Origin: Solea solea
Taxonomy: Eukaryota; Chordata; Actinopteri; Pleuronectiformes; Soleidae
Length of the DNA stretch: 64,000 nucleotides
Assembly (NCBI RefSeq): GCF_958295425.1
Contig: NC_081134.1
Location: 6,818,054 to 6,882,053 of the forward strand
Direction: 5' to 3'
This document shows positions 19,422-32,998 of the stretch, one piece after another. The position numbers and the translations under genes were made by a program. Within the stretch, counting starts at the first letter, position 1, and every line of letters starts with the position of its first letter. The notes under the pieces were generated by a model. The model was not told the DNA's origin and searched no databases. It saw only the letters and a list, made by a program, of their open reading frames with translations.

Positions 19422-22400
19422 CTAGGTGACAGTATAGAGTTCATCCTTGCCACTCTCACAGAGAGTGTACCCACAAACCCGGGGTTTCCAGCTCCAACGC
19501 CAGCTCCAGCTCCAGTTCCAGCCTCTGCTCCAGCCCAACGTCTCCCTGTTCTTCTCCTTTGGCGGCAGCAGGAACACCACGCAGGTGGCCATAAGGATGT
19601 GCCACAGCGAGTGTGTGTAGTAGTAGTTTTCCTCCGTTCCACCAAAAACATACAGGCATATCCCAATCAGTGCACATGCTATCCCTGGGATCAGGTAAAG
19701 GACCCAACGTTGCCAAGAAGGCGGGTAACAGTGTCGCCGATCCACACCTCTGGACACCTGTCAACAGAAGAGAAACTAACTTAAAGCAGCAAAATGGCTT
19801 TTTGCATCCTGAATGTCTTCAGGGTAAACAAAAAAAAACACACATTTGGGGTCTGGAGACCTTGTGGCCACAATCTATTAAATGTGTGAACACAGCTTAT
19901 GTCATTTGACCTGATACAGTGTTTTTTACACTTCTCAGTGCACGTACATTGATTACAGTCAGACTTAAAAACACAATTTCTGTTGTCACAAACGGACATC
20001 ATGTTACTATGAATATTTGCATACATCACATAGATGTAAGATCCAATCATGGCCACTGAAGACGCATCCAGAACGCATCAATGCCAGGTGTGAACAGTTG
20101 TTCTTCAACCTACATAAAAACTGGTGTCACATTCAGTTCTCACAGAATTCTTACCCATGTAGAGACCATGATCAGCAGTGCACATAGGACTGGGCCCAGC
20201 AAATTCCACAGGCCTTTGCGATCCAGCTGCATTGACATGGCAATCAGCAGAGCGCCAAGCATGAACAGAGTCTACACACACACATAATAGAGTTGGTAAG
20301 AAAAAGAAAGTACAGTTCAAGTATCATCATATCAATCCTCAGTGACGTGTAATGACAGCATGTGCGATACAAGACGACACATACATATTTGAAAGTGTCT
20401 CTGATGCGAGCCATGCACAGGATGGTGACCCAGATGGAACAGACCGACCCCAGGAAGTCACAGTACTGCAGGGCATCGTAGTCCATTATACACATCACAG
20501 CTATACCGGGCTGGTCACACGCATGATAGAACTATGGACACAGAGGAGAGGAAAAACATGGAGTCATCACTGTGAGTGCAACAAGACTCGACGACGACAA
20601 TCATTAAAAACAGTTAATATGTCCCATATCTTGTTCACAGAGCAATAACGTTACACTTGACTAAAATATAAGTGCTCTAAAATAAATTATATCAAAATAC
20701 AGTAATAGATAACGGTTGTTTTGCTGTATTTTAGTTCATCATTGTCTGCACATGTGACGAGATAATAAAGCTGATCTTTCGGGCAGTTTGTGACAGCAAC
20801 AGTTTGGAGAAAACATTTTCAAAGAATACTTACAGGTGATTGGACAAAGCCTCTGTCTTTCTATCACAATTTATAACGTCGATCATTGGAGGAGTGAAAA
20901 CCTCAGGTGCTGTTCTTTGCTCATCTTTCAATTAAGAAAATGTCGGAGGTTCTGATAAACCTGATGCTGCATCTAGTTGACACTGTTGTTGGTATAAAGT
21001 TGCTTCTCGCTGTTGCTTCACGCCTAAGACGTCTGTAGCTACCTGTAGTTTCACTGAATGGTCAGAACTGCAAATGAAGCTTGGAGACATTCTCCTGAGA
21101 GAAATTCAGCTGCCTCAAAACGTATATGCAGTGATACAAGAAGTGCTAAATGTACGTAATGCAGGGTTTGTTACCGTGGAGAAGAACATGGTGAAGATGT
21201 AGATGGACGCCTCGGTGAAGTAGGAGCGTTTGATGGCCACCACTATGACGGGCAGGAAGAACAGGTTACTGAGAGTGAGCAGCAGCGTCGCCGTCAACTG
21301 GCGCAAGTAAGACTGAGCTGTCGAGTCGTCTGTGCAGCCCCAACCGTTCCAGCCTACATACACGTGAACAAACACACAAACACTTATTATTTTAGTCTCA
21401 TCACTGCATATGTGTGTGTGTATACGTGTGTGTGTCGTACCAGCCTTGCAGACACAGGCACTGTACAGGTAGCTGTAGGATCTCAGTAGTCTACATTCAC
21501 CATATGTCCCACAGTCCTCTACACAGGCACTGACAAAAAACTCAGGGACGACATGCACTGCAGACGTGTTTCCACAGTCACTGCTGCATGAAATGAAGAC
21601 ATTGAACACATGAACCAAAAACAGCAACATCATGTCTCATTGAAAATGTTGTTCTCTGAGGACACAGAATCAGCCCTGCCTAAGCTGTGCTCACACGCAC
21701 TGAAAGCATGACTGCCAGCCGGGGGGGGGGGCAAGGAAGAACAGGTAAAAATAAAATAATGAAATCCATGCTTGTTTAGGTCTACCGTATCTTAAGAACA
21801 TGTTCACATCTTTATCTCACCATTGGAGAGGAAGTACCACTTTGTAAACTGCTCACTCTCCACACTAAAGCCCATAAAGAAAATCAGCAATTTTACTTTG
21901 CAGCACACGAGTCGTTGATGCACTGCTGACTCCCACCCGTCATCTAAAAATGTATTATTTTGTGATTTGAAAACCTTCATTCTGATTCATTAAAGTGACA
22001 CAAAAGATACAGAAGCAGACCATGAGCTCATGTGTCCCTGCAAACGAAAAATGCAGATTTTCTCAATAGATATTGGTGCAGAAGCATAAGTGGTTTTCAA
22101 ATTTCCTGTTGAAAAAGGCAGTCTATGGATGAGATAAAGTGTCAAACACACTCACACAGATATCATAGATTTAAGCAGGTAGAGCTTTTATTAGGTTGAC
22201 CTTGAACCCCCTTTTTCCCCTTGTATTCTATCGGCTATGTTTTCAGTGAGGGTGAGCATTCCCGTCTTATGCTGGTTCTCGTTCAGGGGGCACACACAGC
22301 TCAAGCAGCGCTGACCCTATGTTAGTACCACATACTTAAAAAAAACGAACTAGAACTATCACTTTGGCTTAAATGCTATAGTACCAGTCTGCAAAATCTT

Positions 22401-25400
22401 CATATGAACAGCATTTACCCTACACGTGTGTGTGCATACACTGCATGTCTGAGTGTGTTACCTGTTACACATGAGCTGCATTGTGAGGTACCATGTTGCT
22501 GACTGAGGGAAGGGCAGCCTGACCACAGCTTTAGGATCACTGGCATTCAAGAGAAAACCATAACCTCCAAAGAAATCTGCAGATGTGCACAAGCAACATT
22601 AATATTATATCCACTTGTATTTCTTGTTATAAAAAAAACAATAGTTGCCATACCTGTGCGGCATGGTTGAGAGTGGTTGAGATAAAGGACTGGAGCTCCT
22701 TGAGAGAGACAGGCCACCACGCTGCTACTGTTCCCCAGGTTTACATTAGTCTACGCACACACAACGAAGAAACACACACTGCGTACAACTTAAAGACGTC
22801 ACATAGTTGAGTGGTTTGTGTGTAAGACTGTAAATGATCAGCAGTACTTACAGTGTTGAGTGTGAGCTGCAGGTTGAGCGTGCCTCCAGTGGCTTGTGTG
22901 TGCAGAGGGTAGGCCAGCATTGTGGGGTGCGTGTTTGTGACGCTGACGTTGGGTCCGTTCACAGGAGTATATCGCAGCGACAGAACATCCACCTCCTCGT
23001 AGAGAACAGGGATGTTCCACACACATGCAGGCACCAACAACAGCGCATACAGTGATGCCGACTCATTGATGAAGCTGACTGTGTCTGCAGACAGTGAGCC
23101 GTTGCCTGGCGACGTTGAGTTGGAATAGCTGTTGTTGCCACGGAGCTTGCGGATGTCATCATCTGCATTAAGGCCTACACTTTTTGGCTTACATCCCACT
23201 GAGGAAAACACAAATATTAGGATGATATTAGGAAAACATGCAATGCCATTGTTGAATATCATGATGATAAAAAAATTGCGAGAGGAATAACAATGTGTAT
23301 TAATCACTATTCATGGATAATGTTTCTATCTATATGATTATTTCACATCTCCAACCAATGCACTACTGTCAAATCAAGTTAAGTATTAATTAACAAGGAT
23401 TTACATATACTATATTGTTCACTGATAATTATGTTTTATCCTACCGTATGAAATTATGGAGATCAACATTAAAAAAATATGCTAAGCTCAAAAAGAAAAA
23501 AAGCACTACTACTTGATGTTGCAATGATATAATGTGCAGCCCTAAAATAAACTGTTATAAGAATGAGACACAAGATGAAGTTGCTATAGTCACCTGTGTA
23601 GTTTGAGAAGATACTAAAGGTTACAGTACGGTTGTCTTGGCTGCTCTCAACAACAACTCGTAACCATGAGTCCCATGGAGGGTTAGAGAGCACTGCGGAG
23701 CAGCCAGTCCCTGAGCAGTTTACTGTGACTGGGCTCTGCTGCAGAGAGGAAGAGCCCAGTCTGAGAACCAGTGAACAGTTCCCACCATCTGTTCCTTCCC
23801 CTGATGAACAGTCGGCCACAGAGATGGAGAGAGATGATGCAAACTCTGGAACATACAGCCTAATACAGACACAAATACATTAACTCTTCCTTCTGCAAAC
23901 AGCAAAAACTAATGTGGAAAATTACAACAGTATCAACTGTAGCACCACAGAAAATAACATATGTATACAAACATGCACCGACACTTACTTAAGGCGTGTC
24001 GGACTGTCAGGTGTGGCGGATTGTTGGAGGAATGTACCCTGCTGTAAAATGGGTGTGTCCACCGCTCTCCTGATCGATAGCTGAGGCTGGAAAAAATAGG
24101 AGCAGGACGGAAGACCCTGACAAGAAAGATCATTTATTAGGCCAGCATTACGTTTAACAATGCTTTAATGACAATGTTTCACAATCACCTTCCTGGAACA
24201 CACACACGCAGGAAATATGGGAAACATGTAAGTCGTTTCATAACAGCAATTTTTTAGAAAGAAAACTTACCCTTACCCTAACACTAATGACAATAGCGTG
24301 ACCCTGGCTCTCTAAAAACTGAAGTGGGGCCCTAGTTAATGTACTGGTAATTCCTGTTTGTCCTACTTTTCTTTGTCAATACAAAACCTCTGCGGTGAAA
24401 AAGGTCTCTGATGCCAGCTTATTGAGAGCTTGCCAATATACAAGACCAACTTTCAGTCACAGAATTTGACAGACATAAAAACAACAAAAAACTGGCAGTG
24501 CCCTGAGACACTTACAGCACATTTGTACCCAGTATATATGTACACAAAGAAAAGGCCAGCCATTGGTTCAGAACACAAAACTACCACATATAATTGTGCT
24601 ACATAAACAGAGGCTGTGAAAAAGAAGAAAGAAGAATGTGGCCTAGCTACTTTACATAAGAGACTAATGTCCCAAAAACCACTGCAATGGTAGAACAGGA
24701 TCAGATACAATGGAATTTTATTAGCAAACCTAAATGGAATACTAAAACCTTATCTTGCAGTTTAAAACAACAAATCGGTTTAAATAAACATGCAGTCACA
24801 GTAAATCTGTGGATAATTGTCTCGAGTAATTGAGTACTTATTCAGTCCAAAAAATTTCAGAAATGTTGATCAGTGTTTCCAAAAACATTGAAATGATGTT
24901 CTAAAGTCATCACCTTCAAACACCTACAGAAATAACAGAGTGTATCAAGATTCAAATATAAATGGTTTGATGCAGACCTTCTGCTCTATGCGCCCGTCAT
25001 CCACAGGAAGGTGGGCAGTAACATACCAGTCACCAGGAGAGGGGTCAGACAAGTTGAACGTGGTGGTGCTCTGTGAAGCTACTGGAAGGGTCAGAGACAG
25101 GCTGGGGCTCCACAGTGTTGCATTAGGAAACACTGAACTTATCGGGTTTACTACTGGAGGGGCACCCCATCGAATTTGGCTACAAAAGGTGAGAGAAAAC
25201 ATACATTTCAAAAAGACGAAAAGCGAAAGCAAGTGTAGCAAGTGCAGAAAATACAGCAGAGAAACTGGCCGAGTGTGAGACAAGTACGTATGTGCTGAAG
25301 TGTGAGACAAAGATCCGATTTTACTGAAAAGAAGAAAAGAAGAGGAGACAAACATTACAGTGGAGGAAAGTGGGAGTCACTCACATGGTGACATTTTTCT

Positions 25401-26647
25401 GTCCACAGTGGAAGTTATTGACTTTTGTGACTGAGAACAGCCAGCGAGCGATGGCAGTCTCCTCTGGAATGTGAAACCTCTGCAGCCTCACGTTGCCGTA
25501 CCAACTGTACTTTGACAATGTCTGAGCAGGTTTGGATGAGAGCTCTGACATGAACGTCAACTGTCCATCTGTAAGACACAAGATTTAGACCAATTTAACA
25601 CATTTTTGGTCTTGATAAATGCTGCAAATCAATATAAATGTTTTAACAAAATGTAGTATTTGACTACCTGTATTCACTGTTAGTTTCTAATTTATTTTAA
25701 ATATACAAGTGCAAAGTTTATTCGATAAATGTTTATTTAGGTTAAGCAAATTGTATGTAATTTGTTATTATTGAACTCATATATTTTATCAGACGAGGGA
25801 AAATTATTGGCGGAAATTAATTTACGGAGCTATTCTGGGTCTTCTCTCCCAACTGTTGACATTTATCAATCAGAGGAGCTCGGTCTCCTATATGGGCTTC
25901 GTTCCCAGGATATTCTCCCACTTTCTGTCCCAAGGGTCAGAACTGAATTGGGGAAAAGGCCTTTATGTTTCCTGCTCCCTTTGACTGGAATGCACTACTA
26001 CTTTATGGTGTGTGTGTGTGTGTGGGGGGGGGGGGGGTTATGATTATGATTGTAAATTACATATTTAATTATTTTGAGTTTTTAATAGTATCAATGGCTT
26101 CTGACTGTTTGTCTGTAGCCTTGTTTGGTTTGTTTGTAACTGTGCTGCTGCCTGTCTTGACTAGGACAGGACCAGGTTAAATAAGGTTCATTTACATGCT
26201 ACAGACCCATAAACATTCTCCTTATCTTCATATCTGTAACAAACACATCAAATCCTCACATTTAACAAACTAGAATCAGCACACGTGTGGCATTTTTGCT
26301 TAATAAATGTCATTTAATCATGAAAATAGTTGCAGGTTAGTTTTCTGTTCACCGACCGATGACAGAGTGGATTATTGAGTGAAGTTGACACTTGCTGGTA
26401 TGGAGGTTAGCTATAATGAATACATGTTAATCAAATATTTTGTACAGTATTTGAAGAGGTCAAGTCAAATAAATTTCAGTGTCATCGTGAACGCAGTAGT
26501 AGTCAGTTAGCAGTGATAGTTAGCCGGCATGCTAACACCCGTTTCCTCCGTCTTAAACAAACATACAAACAAAAAACACGCACCGTCCGCTATTGTACAC
26601 GCCGTGAGGGTGACGAGAAGGACACCACGCAGAAAACAAGCCGCCAT
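19422..26647 (-). CDS. pgap6: Post-GPI attachment to proteins 6 (TMEM8A), GPI-specific phospholipase A2
   Basis: PGAP6 is a cell-surface multi-pass protein that cleaves the lipid of certain GPI-anchored proteins; CRIPTO is the known substrate. Coding exons in gene order: 26647-26584, 25568-25385, 25179-24978, 24116-23989, 23859-23594, 23198-22852, 22750-22654, 22576-22462, 21583-21441, 21353-21175, 20531-20385, 20271-20155 and 19757-19422. All are GT-AG and phase-consistent, giving 774 residues (human about 771). A signal peptide is clear (MAACFLRGVLLVTLTACTIA). A large N-glycosylated ectodomain follows, with many NxS/T sites. An EGF-like module lies at about 488-522 (CVEDCGTYGECRLL, CVCKAGWNGWGC). 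The seven-pass CREST-type core covers about 530-740. Putative catalytic residues of that superfamily are present: S, H and D in STFYHACD and both His in YYTHSLWH. The C terminus ends DELYTVT (human EELYAVT). The cytosolic tail carries a Trp-rich insertion (see findings). The gene runs tail to tail with rgs11. Confidence 0.95.
25773..26185 (+). mobile_element. 3' fragment of a LINE (ORF2 C-terminal end plus tail), in pgap6 intron 1
   Basis: The plus strand encodes a broken C-terminal piece of a non-LTR retrotransposon ORF2-type protein: LPLSVPRVRTELGKR, then, after a frameshift, APFDWNALL, which are typical of such tails. After it come (TG)n, a G run and a tail with GGCTTCTGACTGTTTG. A related tail recurs at 59905-60060. 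It is inserted antisense to pgap6, 5'-truncated and non-functional. Confidence 0.7.
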
Positions 26648-27097
26648 GTTCCCCGTCCAACCGCCTGAAACATCACATATCAACCTTTATCCACCTGTAA
26701 CCGTCTATTGTTTCGCAGAGACTTCCTGCACGTCGCTGACGTTCTTTGATGTGTTTGCAGTCCGTCGGAAATATTATGATCGGACGCGGGTCAGACCTAC
26801 AGAGCGATAACCTGAAATTTCCTCGGTCATCTCCGACAGTTTGTGTGCATACAAAAAAACCTATAAACGTAAAATATTGTTACGTGTTAGCACGAACAAC
26901 GAACACCTGTTAGACATAATGATATATTAGAATTATATTAACATTAATAATTCTGTACGGTTTAAAGAGAAACGTGAAGGCACCACCGCTGAGGGCTCAT
27001 GTTACCATGATCACACATGTTACCTTTGCACATACACCTTAATACAATTAGTACAGTGTTTGGGTTAAGAAACGAGTGAGAACCAGCGTTTGTCTGG

Positions 27098-27103
27098 TTT
27101 ATT
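27098..27103 (-). terminator. lurap1: Candidate poly(A) signal of lurap1
   Basis: TTTATT on the plus strand is AATAAA on the gene strand, about 570 nt after the lurap1 stop. I found no closer canonical hexamer. Confidence 0.35.
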
Positions 27104-27670
27104 ACAGAAACATAATAAGTCAAAAATGTAAGTTGAACATCAGCATCATCTTGAGTCTTTGTGTTCAGGTCACATTGAGGATAAATTGTTAACCATGCAC
27201 GGCAGAGGAGTTTTCAACATTTTCATTAAGAACTTTAAAATGTAGTTTTTAAATCCATAATACTTCCTAATACTTCATATGGGTCAATAATACTGTGTAG
27301 TTTGTTCAGAATCTGGAGCTTCGCCTATATTGACACTGTGGGGAACTTAGTAAAGGTGTGTCCTCTGTGAGTGCTTTCTCTAGTTATATATTTTACAATT
27401 GTGTTGTTGCTCTGTTACTTTGGTACTTGGCTTATGTAGCTGAGTTGCACCAGTCCCATCATGAGTGGTATGGAAAATAAATAAATCCATAATCATAATA
27501 CTACACAAGGTCACAAATACAGGATAGGCTTTGAAAGTCTTTTTAAAGTAAACATTCCAAACTAAATCCCTGACACAGGTATTTGTCTTGAAACATGCTT
27601 CTTATTCAAAGGACACACGATTAATATCAAAGTGCATTTCAGTTGAAATCTAACTCCTTCATCATAAAAA

Positions 27671-30213
27671 TCATAGAAACGTCACATCATCCTGCGACTC
27701 CACCCAGCACCACTGAGCATCATACCCCAGCAGAAGCTCCTCTCTTTTAGGTGCACTCGCCTTCTCCGGGGTGAGAGGAAAACTACTATCTTTCACTTCT
27801 CCTCTTGACTTTCTGGATCTGAGCAGAGCTCTTGTGATGGTACCAGCACTAACTTTGATGTCTTCAGACAGACGTGTGTCCCAGTCCTGCGACTGTGACT
27901 CTTTTAAACTGACTGAACCATGGGCAGGATTATGTGAGGGGTCAGAGAGAGTGAATGGAGTCACTTCTGAAGACTCTGGACGAAGAACATCCAAGGAGCT
28001 GTTGTGGTCAGTGTGTGGTGATCGATGACCCGCTGAATCCTCACCAGTTGTTTCCTGTAGGCCGGTTGGACTCGGGCTTTCCCTGTCAGAGAAACATCAG
28101 TAATGATCCAGATGTGGAGTAAACACCAAAAAACATGTGCTGTTGTGGTACGTGCTTCACTACATGACGAGAACGTAGTTCAAGAACGTAGCACAAATCT
28201 TTAAGAAAACAAATAACATTGAGATTAAAAATACATTGTAATCTGTATCTGATCCCAACACAATTGTAATGTCCACAACTGAGAAATCCTTTGTTCAATC
28301 AACACACAGTAATGTGCCAAAGGTCTTTGGTCACCTTTAGACTTGTTGTTTTAGCAAGGCTATACTGAGCATACAGTATAATTATTACTCAGTCACTTTA
28401 TTGGAACCTATCCAGAAAATACAGGAAACGATTACGCAGTTTTACAATAACACATAAAAGAAAAACAGCTTCTACAGGTTGTGGCCTACAACATGACCCT
28501 GGCGCTCTTTAAAACTAGAATGAATGCACCCGTATGTAGAAGGTCTTTATGCAAAATTATATTTTTATATGCTAAAATATAATAACCATGGATTTTCAAA
28601 TGTACTGTTTTACAAAAAAATTTAAATAATAATGAACAAACAGTAAAGTACATTCTTGATTAAGATGCCAAATTATAGTTATTTTCTTGGCATTCCCAAA
28701 TAGAAAAATAAGATTTAGTGGCTGAATGTTCTGACTTCTCAGAGAAGTCCAGTGAGCCAGCTCAAATGTGGGTATAAAAAGATGAATTCAGTTTGTTATT
28801 TGCAAAAATAAATAACAGGTTTTTTGAAGTGATATATATATACAACAACTGTACCTGCCATAGGTCACTGATGGTGCCTGCTCCAGGCTGCTCAGGCTGC
28901 TTGTCAAGCTGCTGCCTCGACTGGCGAAGGCTCCTCGCTCCTCCATCAGCCAACGCGTGGCCTCGATACCTTCATGCACCGACACCAGCTGCCGCAGAAT
29001 CCTTACATCGGCAGAGCGCAGCCACCTCTGCATGGACAGCACGAGGAATTGCTTAACATGCGATTCATGTAAGAGCATACACTGAATCTGTATATAGGAA
29101 GCTGACAGAGGTGTGTGTGATATACATATTTGAACATGAGCAAAGACGCACGTTCGGGCTTAGTCACAGAGTTCACTCAGCCTCCACACCAGTGAGGCCC
29201 CTGCTTCTGGGCTCAGGAATAAGTGAGAAGGAGTGGTGCAGAGACAGGTCACAGTGTCTGTCATTATGAATGAAAATGAGCAGGTGAAGTGAAGCGCAAT
29301 GGCACCCAGACGTGTTGACTTTTCTCCCCACGAACAGAGCTGTGATTACTGAAACAAGCTGCACAAGTTCTGTCACAATAAAAGAGGACACACCGGTACG
29401 TGCAGGTTCACCACGAGAGCCTGTAACAGTTGTTTGGATTGATGAGAATTTTGTGAGGACACCGCAGTTTGCGACAGGAGACAACGCCGTAAATAGGAAT
29501 AATAAGAGGTTTGCCTCCGACCTCAGTTCCTTGTCATCCTTAAAACTATCTATGACTGTATATTAAAGTGGACATAGCCTTTTGGTTCCAGAGTGATTGT
29601 CATGACAGATGTCCCCTGCAACCATGCACGTGTTGGACAACACAAATGGTGTTCTAATTGTTACTTCTGTCCTATTTCCTCAGACTTGTCTTTTCAAACT
29701 TGAGGGCTACGTCCATGAAATACTTTAAATGACCATGGTCCTGGTTCATAAAGGCAAGACAAATGATTTGTTTACCTTTGTAGCAGCAGGAAAAAAAAAT
29801 AGCTTTGAGGTTTAGTATTATGTGTTTTGGGGTGGGGGTGGGGGGTCCCTTTTGCCTGAAAGCCCCCCCCCCCGAGTCTCTTGAACGCCTCTGAGGTGGC
29901 ACTCAATCACTGCAAAATCATTCTAAACACACATTAAACCATTTTGTCTGCTTATTTGAACATGTACAAACACTGTGAGACAAAATGAATTAATAAGATA
30001 AATCTTTACCATCTCTTGTTTTAAAGTGAGGATTCTGTCAGAAAGGCGACCACTGGAGGCAGAGCTGTGGTCTCTCCACTCATCGTCCACATCATCACCG
30101 CAGCTCGCAGCATCCCTCATCCAAGTCAGGAGACTCTCTGGCGTTTTCCTGCCGAGCTTGTTTTCCACCTCCTTCAGCTCTGGAAGTGAGTCGCTGAGGT
30201 TTTCTCCTGCCAT
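27671..30213 (-). CDS. lurap1: Leucine-rich adaptor protein 1
   Basis: In mammals LURAP1 is an adaptor linking MRCK kinase to MYO18A in actomyosin control and has been linked to NF-kappaB signalling. Coding exons in gene order are 30213-30010, 29027-28855 and 28082-27671, giving 262 residues (human 239). The N terminus PELKEVENKLGRKTPESLL matches the conserved family start (DLRDVEGKVGRKTPEGLL in human). The leucine-rich, probably coiled-coil core spans the exon 1/2 junction (LSDRILTLKQEM joined to RWLRSADVRILRQL), followed by VHEGIEATRWLMEERGAF and SSLTSSLSSLEQ. The C terminus QWCWVESQDDVTFL matches LURAP1 and not LURAP1L, which ends differently. The middle of exon 3 is Ser/Thr/Glu-rich and poorly conserved. 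It lies about 1 kb upstream of the pgap6 start, same strand. Confidence 0.92.
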
Positions 30214-30287
30214 TCGTCCGCCTTAAACTTCAGAGTAAAGCAGATTGCAGCACCTCGGAGGAAGAAGAGTTTGTGAGTAAACCTCTG

Positions 30288-30322
<35 letters not shown>

Positions 30323-31194
30323 TTGCACAACATTCACAGTGAGGACACTCATAATGCATTCCCTAATCCCTTACCCTTAACCACCATAACTAAATACCTA
30401 ACGTTAACTCTTAATCTAACACTACCCCCTAAAATTCTCAGTCCTCAGTCAGAATGTGAGGACCAGCCAAAATGTCCTCAGGTTATTTTGGTCACATAAA
30501 AGAACACACACACATACACACACACGAGAGAGAGAGAGAGAGAGGCACTATGAAAAAGCACAGGATGAGCAGTGAAAACGCTGGAAGTGTGAAGAGAACG
30601 CGCTGACTGCTGCTGCTGCTGCTGCTGTCACCATTCACAGCACACAGGAATGGCTGGTATGTTGCCCAGAACATGATGCTGGAAAGTGTAAAAAAAAATC
30701 TCTTTGTGTGGAACAATATCATTCCAGAGGAGCAGGAGAGGTTTCAGTGGGTTCAGTGTCACCTGTGAGCGACAAGCACCTGGGGACGTAAATGTATTCA
30801 AATCAGGTTTATTTTCCACTGTGCCAAACAACAACCTCACAAGAGGAACGCAACAATGAGTGCGCGGGCGGCTGGCGACGGTAAAGAGGCAAGAAGATAG
30901 AAACCTGTGCATCACTGGTGGAAAAGCAAAAAAAAGAAGAGGAATGGATAAAGAAAGGATATGGGTACTGATGTGTTTAGTTCCCAAACTATCATATTAC
31001 ATCATTATTTTAGTCAGAGTCTAATTAAATCTTGTTTATGGCGTACACTCCAGACACTTTCACTCAAACGCCACTAAACCTACACACAGTGTAATATAAG
31101 AGTCACGTAAATCCTAATTTACAGCATTTGTAACAGATTCAAGACGATGAGGCTGCGTTTACCGACACTGATCCTGGAGAAGTCTAGTTCCTGA

Positions 31195-31345
31195 TGAATT
31201 AATAATAAAATAAAAAGTAATTATTATTATCATTATTAATAACAACAATGATAATAATAATAATAATAATAATAACAATAATGATAATAATAATAATAAT
31301 TATTATTATTATCATTATTGTTATTATAATAGTAATAATGTTATG
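31195..31345. repeat. ATT/TAA trinucleotide repeat with inverted symmetry
   Basis: Blocks of (TTA)n, (TAA)n and (TTA)n again alternate, interrupted by ATC/ATG triplets, so the tract can fold back on itself. Confidence 0.9.
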
Positions 31346-32956
31346 TTGCACAGAGTGAACTCAGTTTAGACACAGAGATGGGTCAAACCAGCAGCCGACA
31401 TCTGCCACCGACTCAAATAGATAATGTATTTTTATCTACTGGTCATCTTCGTGTCCCATTTAACTGCCTTCAAAATCAGGGTCAAGGGTTATGACAGCTT
31501 TAAGAGCAGTGTTTGTGTATATTTAAGTCATTTGTGATGAAACTGCAGCAGCAGCAGCTTCAAGAGACAAGTTTAAGCATGTTTTTGTTTTTTAATAAAA
31601 AAATGAATAGTGAGGCTTATAATGTTTCTTATATGTCGTGTTTGGACCTCCAAAAAGAGTAGATCATGGGGATGTAAAGAAATAATTCCAGAATATACCA
31701 GTGTCTAGTATGAGAAGAACTTTGTACTGCAGAGTAAACAGTTTTTTACCACTGCTCACTCTAGAGGGAGACAAACACTACTGAATTACTGCAGCCATTT
31801 TTGTCTCCTCTTCACTCTAAACCTATTTGACCCATACAATATAGCTAATAATGTATAAGGTTTTCTATACAGATAAACAACAGATATGAAAGAACTATAG
31901 TTTCGTGCATTTAGGACATTTAAGGACAAAAAGAAAACTGTTGACACCCAACCTCTTAGAAAGCGGTAGAAGGTGAATGGATGAATGGATAATGATCACA
32001 ACTAATGTTAACATACAATCAGCATCACAAAGACAACAATGGTGTTTCCCACACAAGTATAATAAGTGTATGTGTATTTTAGAGTGGAACTAATGTGGCA
32101 AAACTGTCACAAGCTCACATTTGTGATTTAAAAGACACTGGACACTGTAAGCACCAGCCTGCAGCCTGCAGCCTGACCTCCCTCTGTGGGTTACACTACA
32201 GTTTATAGAAGATCATAAAAATCAGTCACCTCCACTCTTAAATCTCAGCAGTGCAACACAATCTCCTGGCTGATTATTTTACTGGTGTCTCGTGTGCCTG
32301 CCAGTGCAACGCTGGTGTAATAGAGAGCAGTTCTCAGGCAGACAGCAAATAAATGTGAGCTTTAACAAGCTTTTCTTTAAAAAAAAACCCAAAAAAACCC
32401 CAATCTGTTCAGTTATTGTATTGATTATTGAAATTGTATCTCTTATTAACTGAGAGCCGGAAAAGAAACACATTTTTACAGCAAGATTATTTTCACTACA
32501 ACAATTAAAAACAAAATGGAAATGGTTATTAGAGCAATTTTTCAGCAACATTGGAACAATTTAGATTCAGTTTTGATATTTCAAACTTAATTTCTAATAT
32601 ATTTAATTAAAAGTTTCACCCTGAAACATGTTTGTTAGACGAGGATATATGTATTGCGTTGAAATGATCATAAATAATGATGAATAACCTTTATTTTTAA
32701 GTGTCTGCCACAGGGCACTATTTTTAAAAGGCTTTATTCCGTGTACCATGACTGCAAATCCAATCACTCTGCCACTTTTTGACCCTTAAGTCATAATTGT
32801 GTGTGTGTGCGTGTGCGTGCCAGGAATGATACAGCTAAATGTCATGTTTTTCCCTAAAGCAGCCTGTAGATGGCAGTGTACATTCAGGCGTGAGATGACA
32901 TACTCAGACATTGAACAATCAAGCCATCATATCTGCACCTGTGGGATTTCATTCAC

Positions 32957-32998
32957 TCACCCATTCATTCATTCATTCATTCATTCATTCAATCAATC
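32957..32998. repeat. CATT tetranucleotide repeat
   Basis: About nine CATT/ATTC units followed by CAATCAATC. Confidence 0.9.

Noticed and set aside
23469..23819. 116-codon minus frame extending past the pgap6 exon
   Set aside because: The part below 23594 is intron read-through after a clear GTGACT donor; only the upstream part is coding.
28380..28530. Sequence resembling a Tc1 end (CAGTCACTTTATTGGAACC) in lurap1 intron 2
   Set aside because: Only one weak end motif is present and no inverted partner was found.
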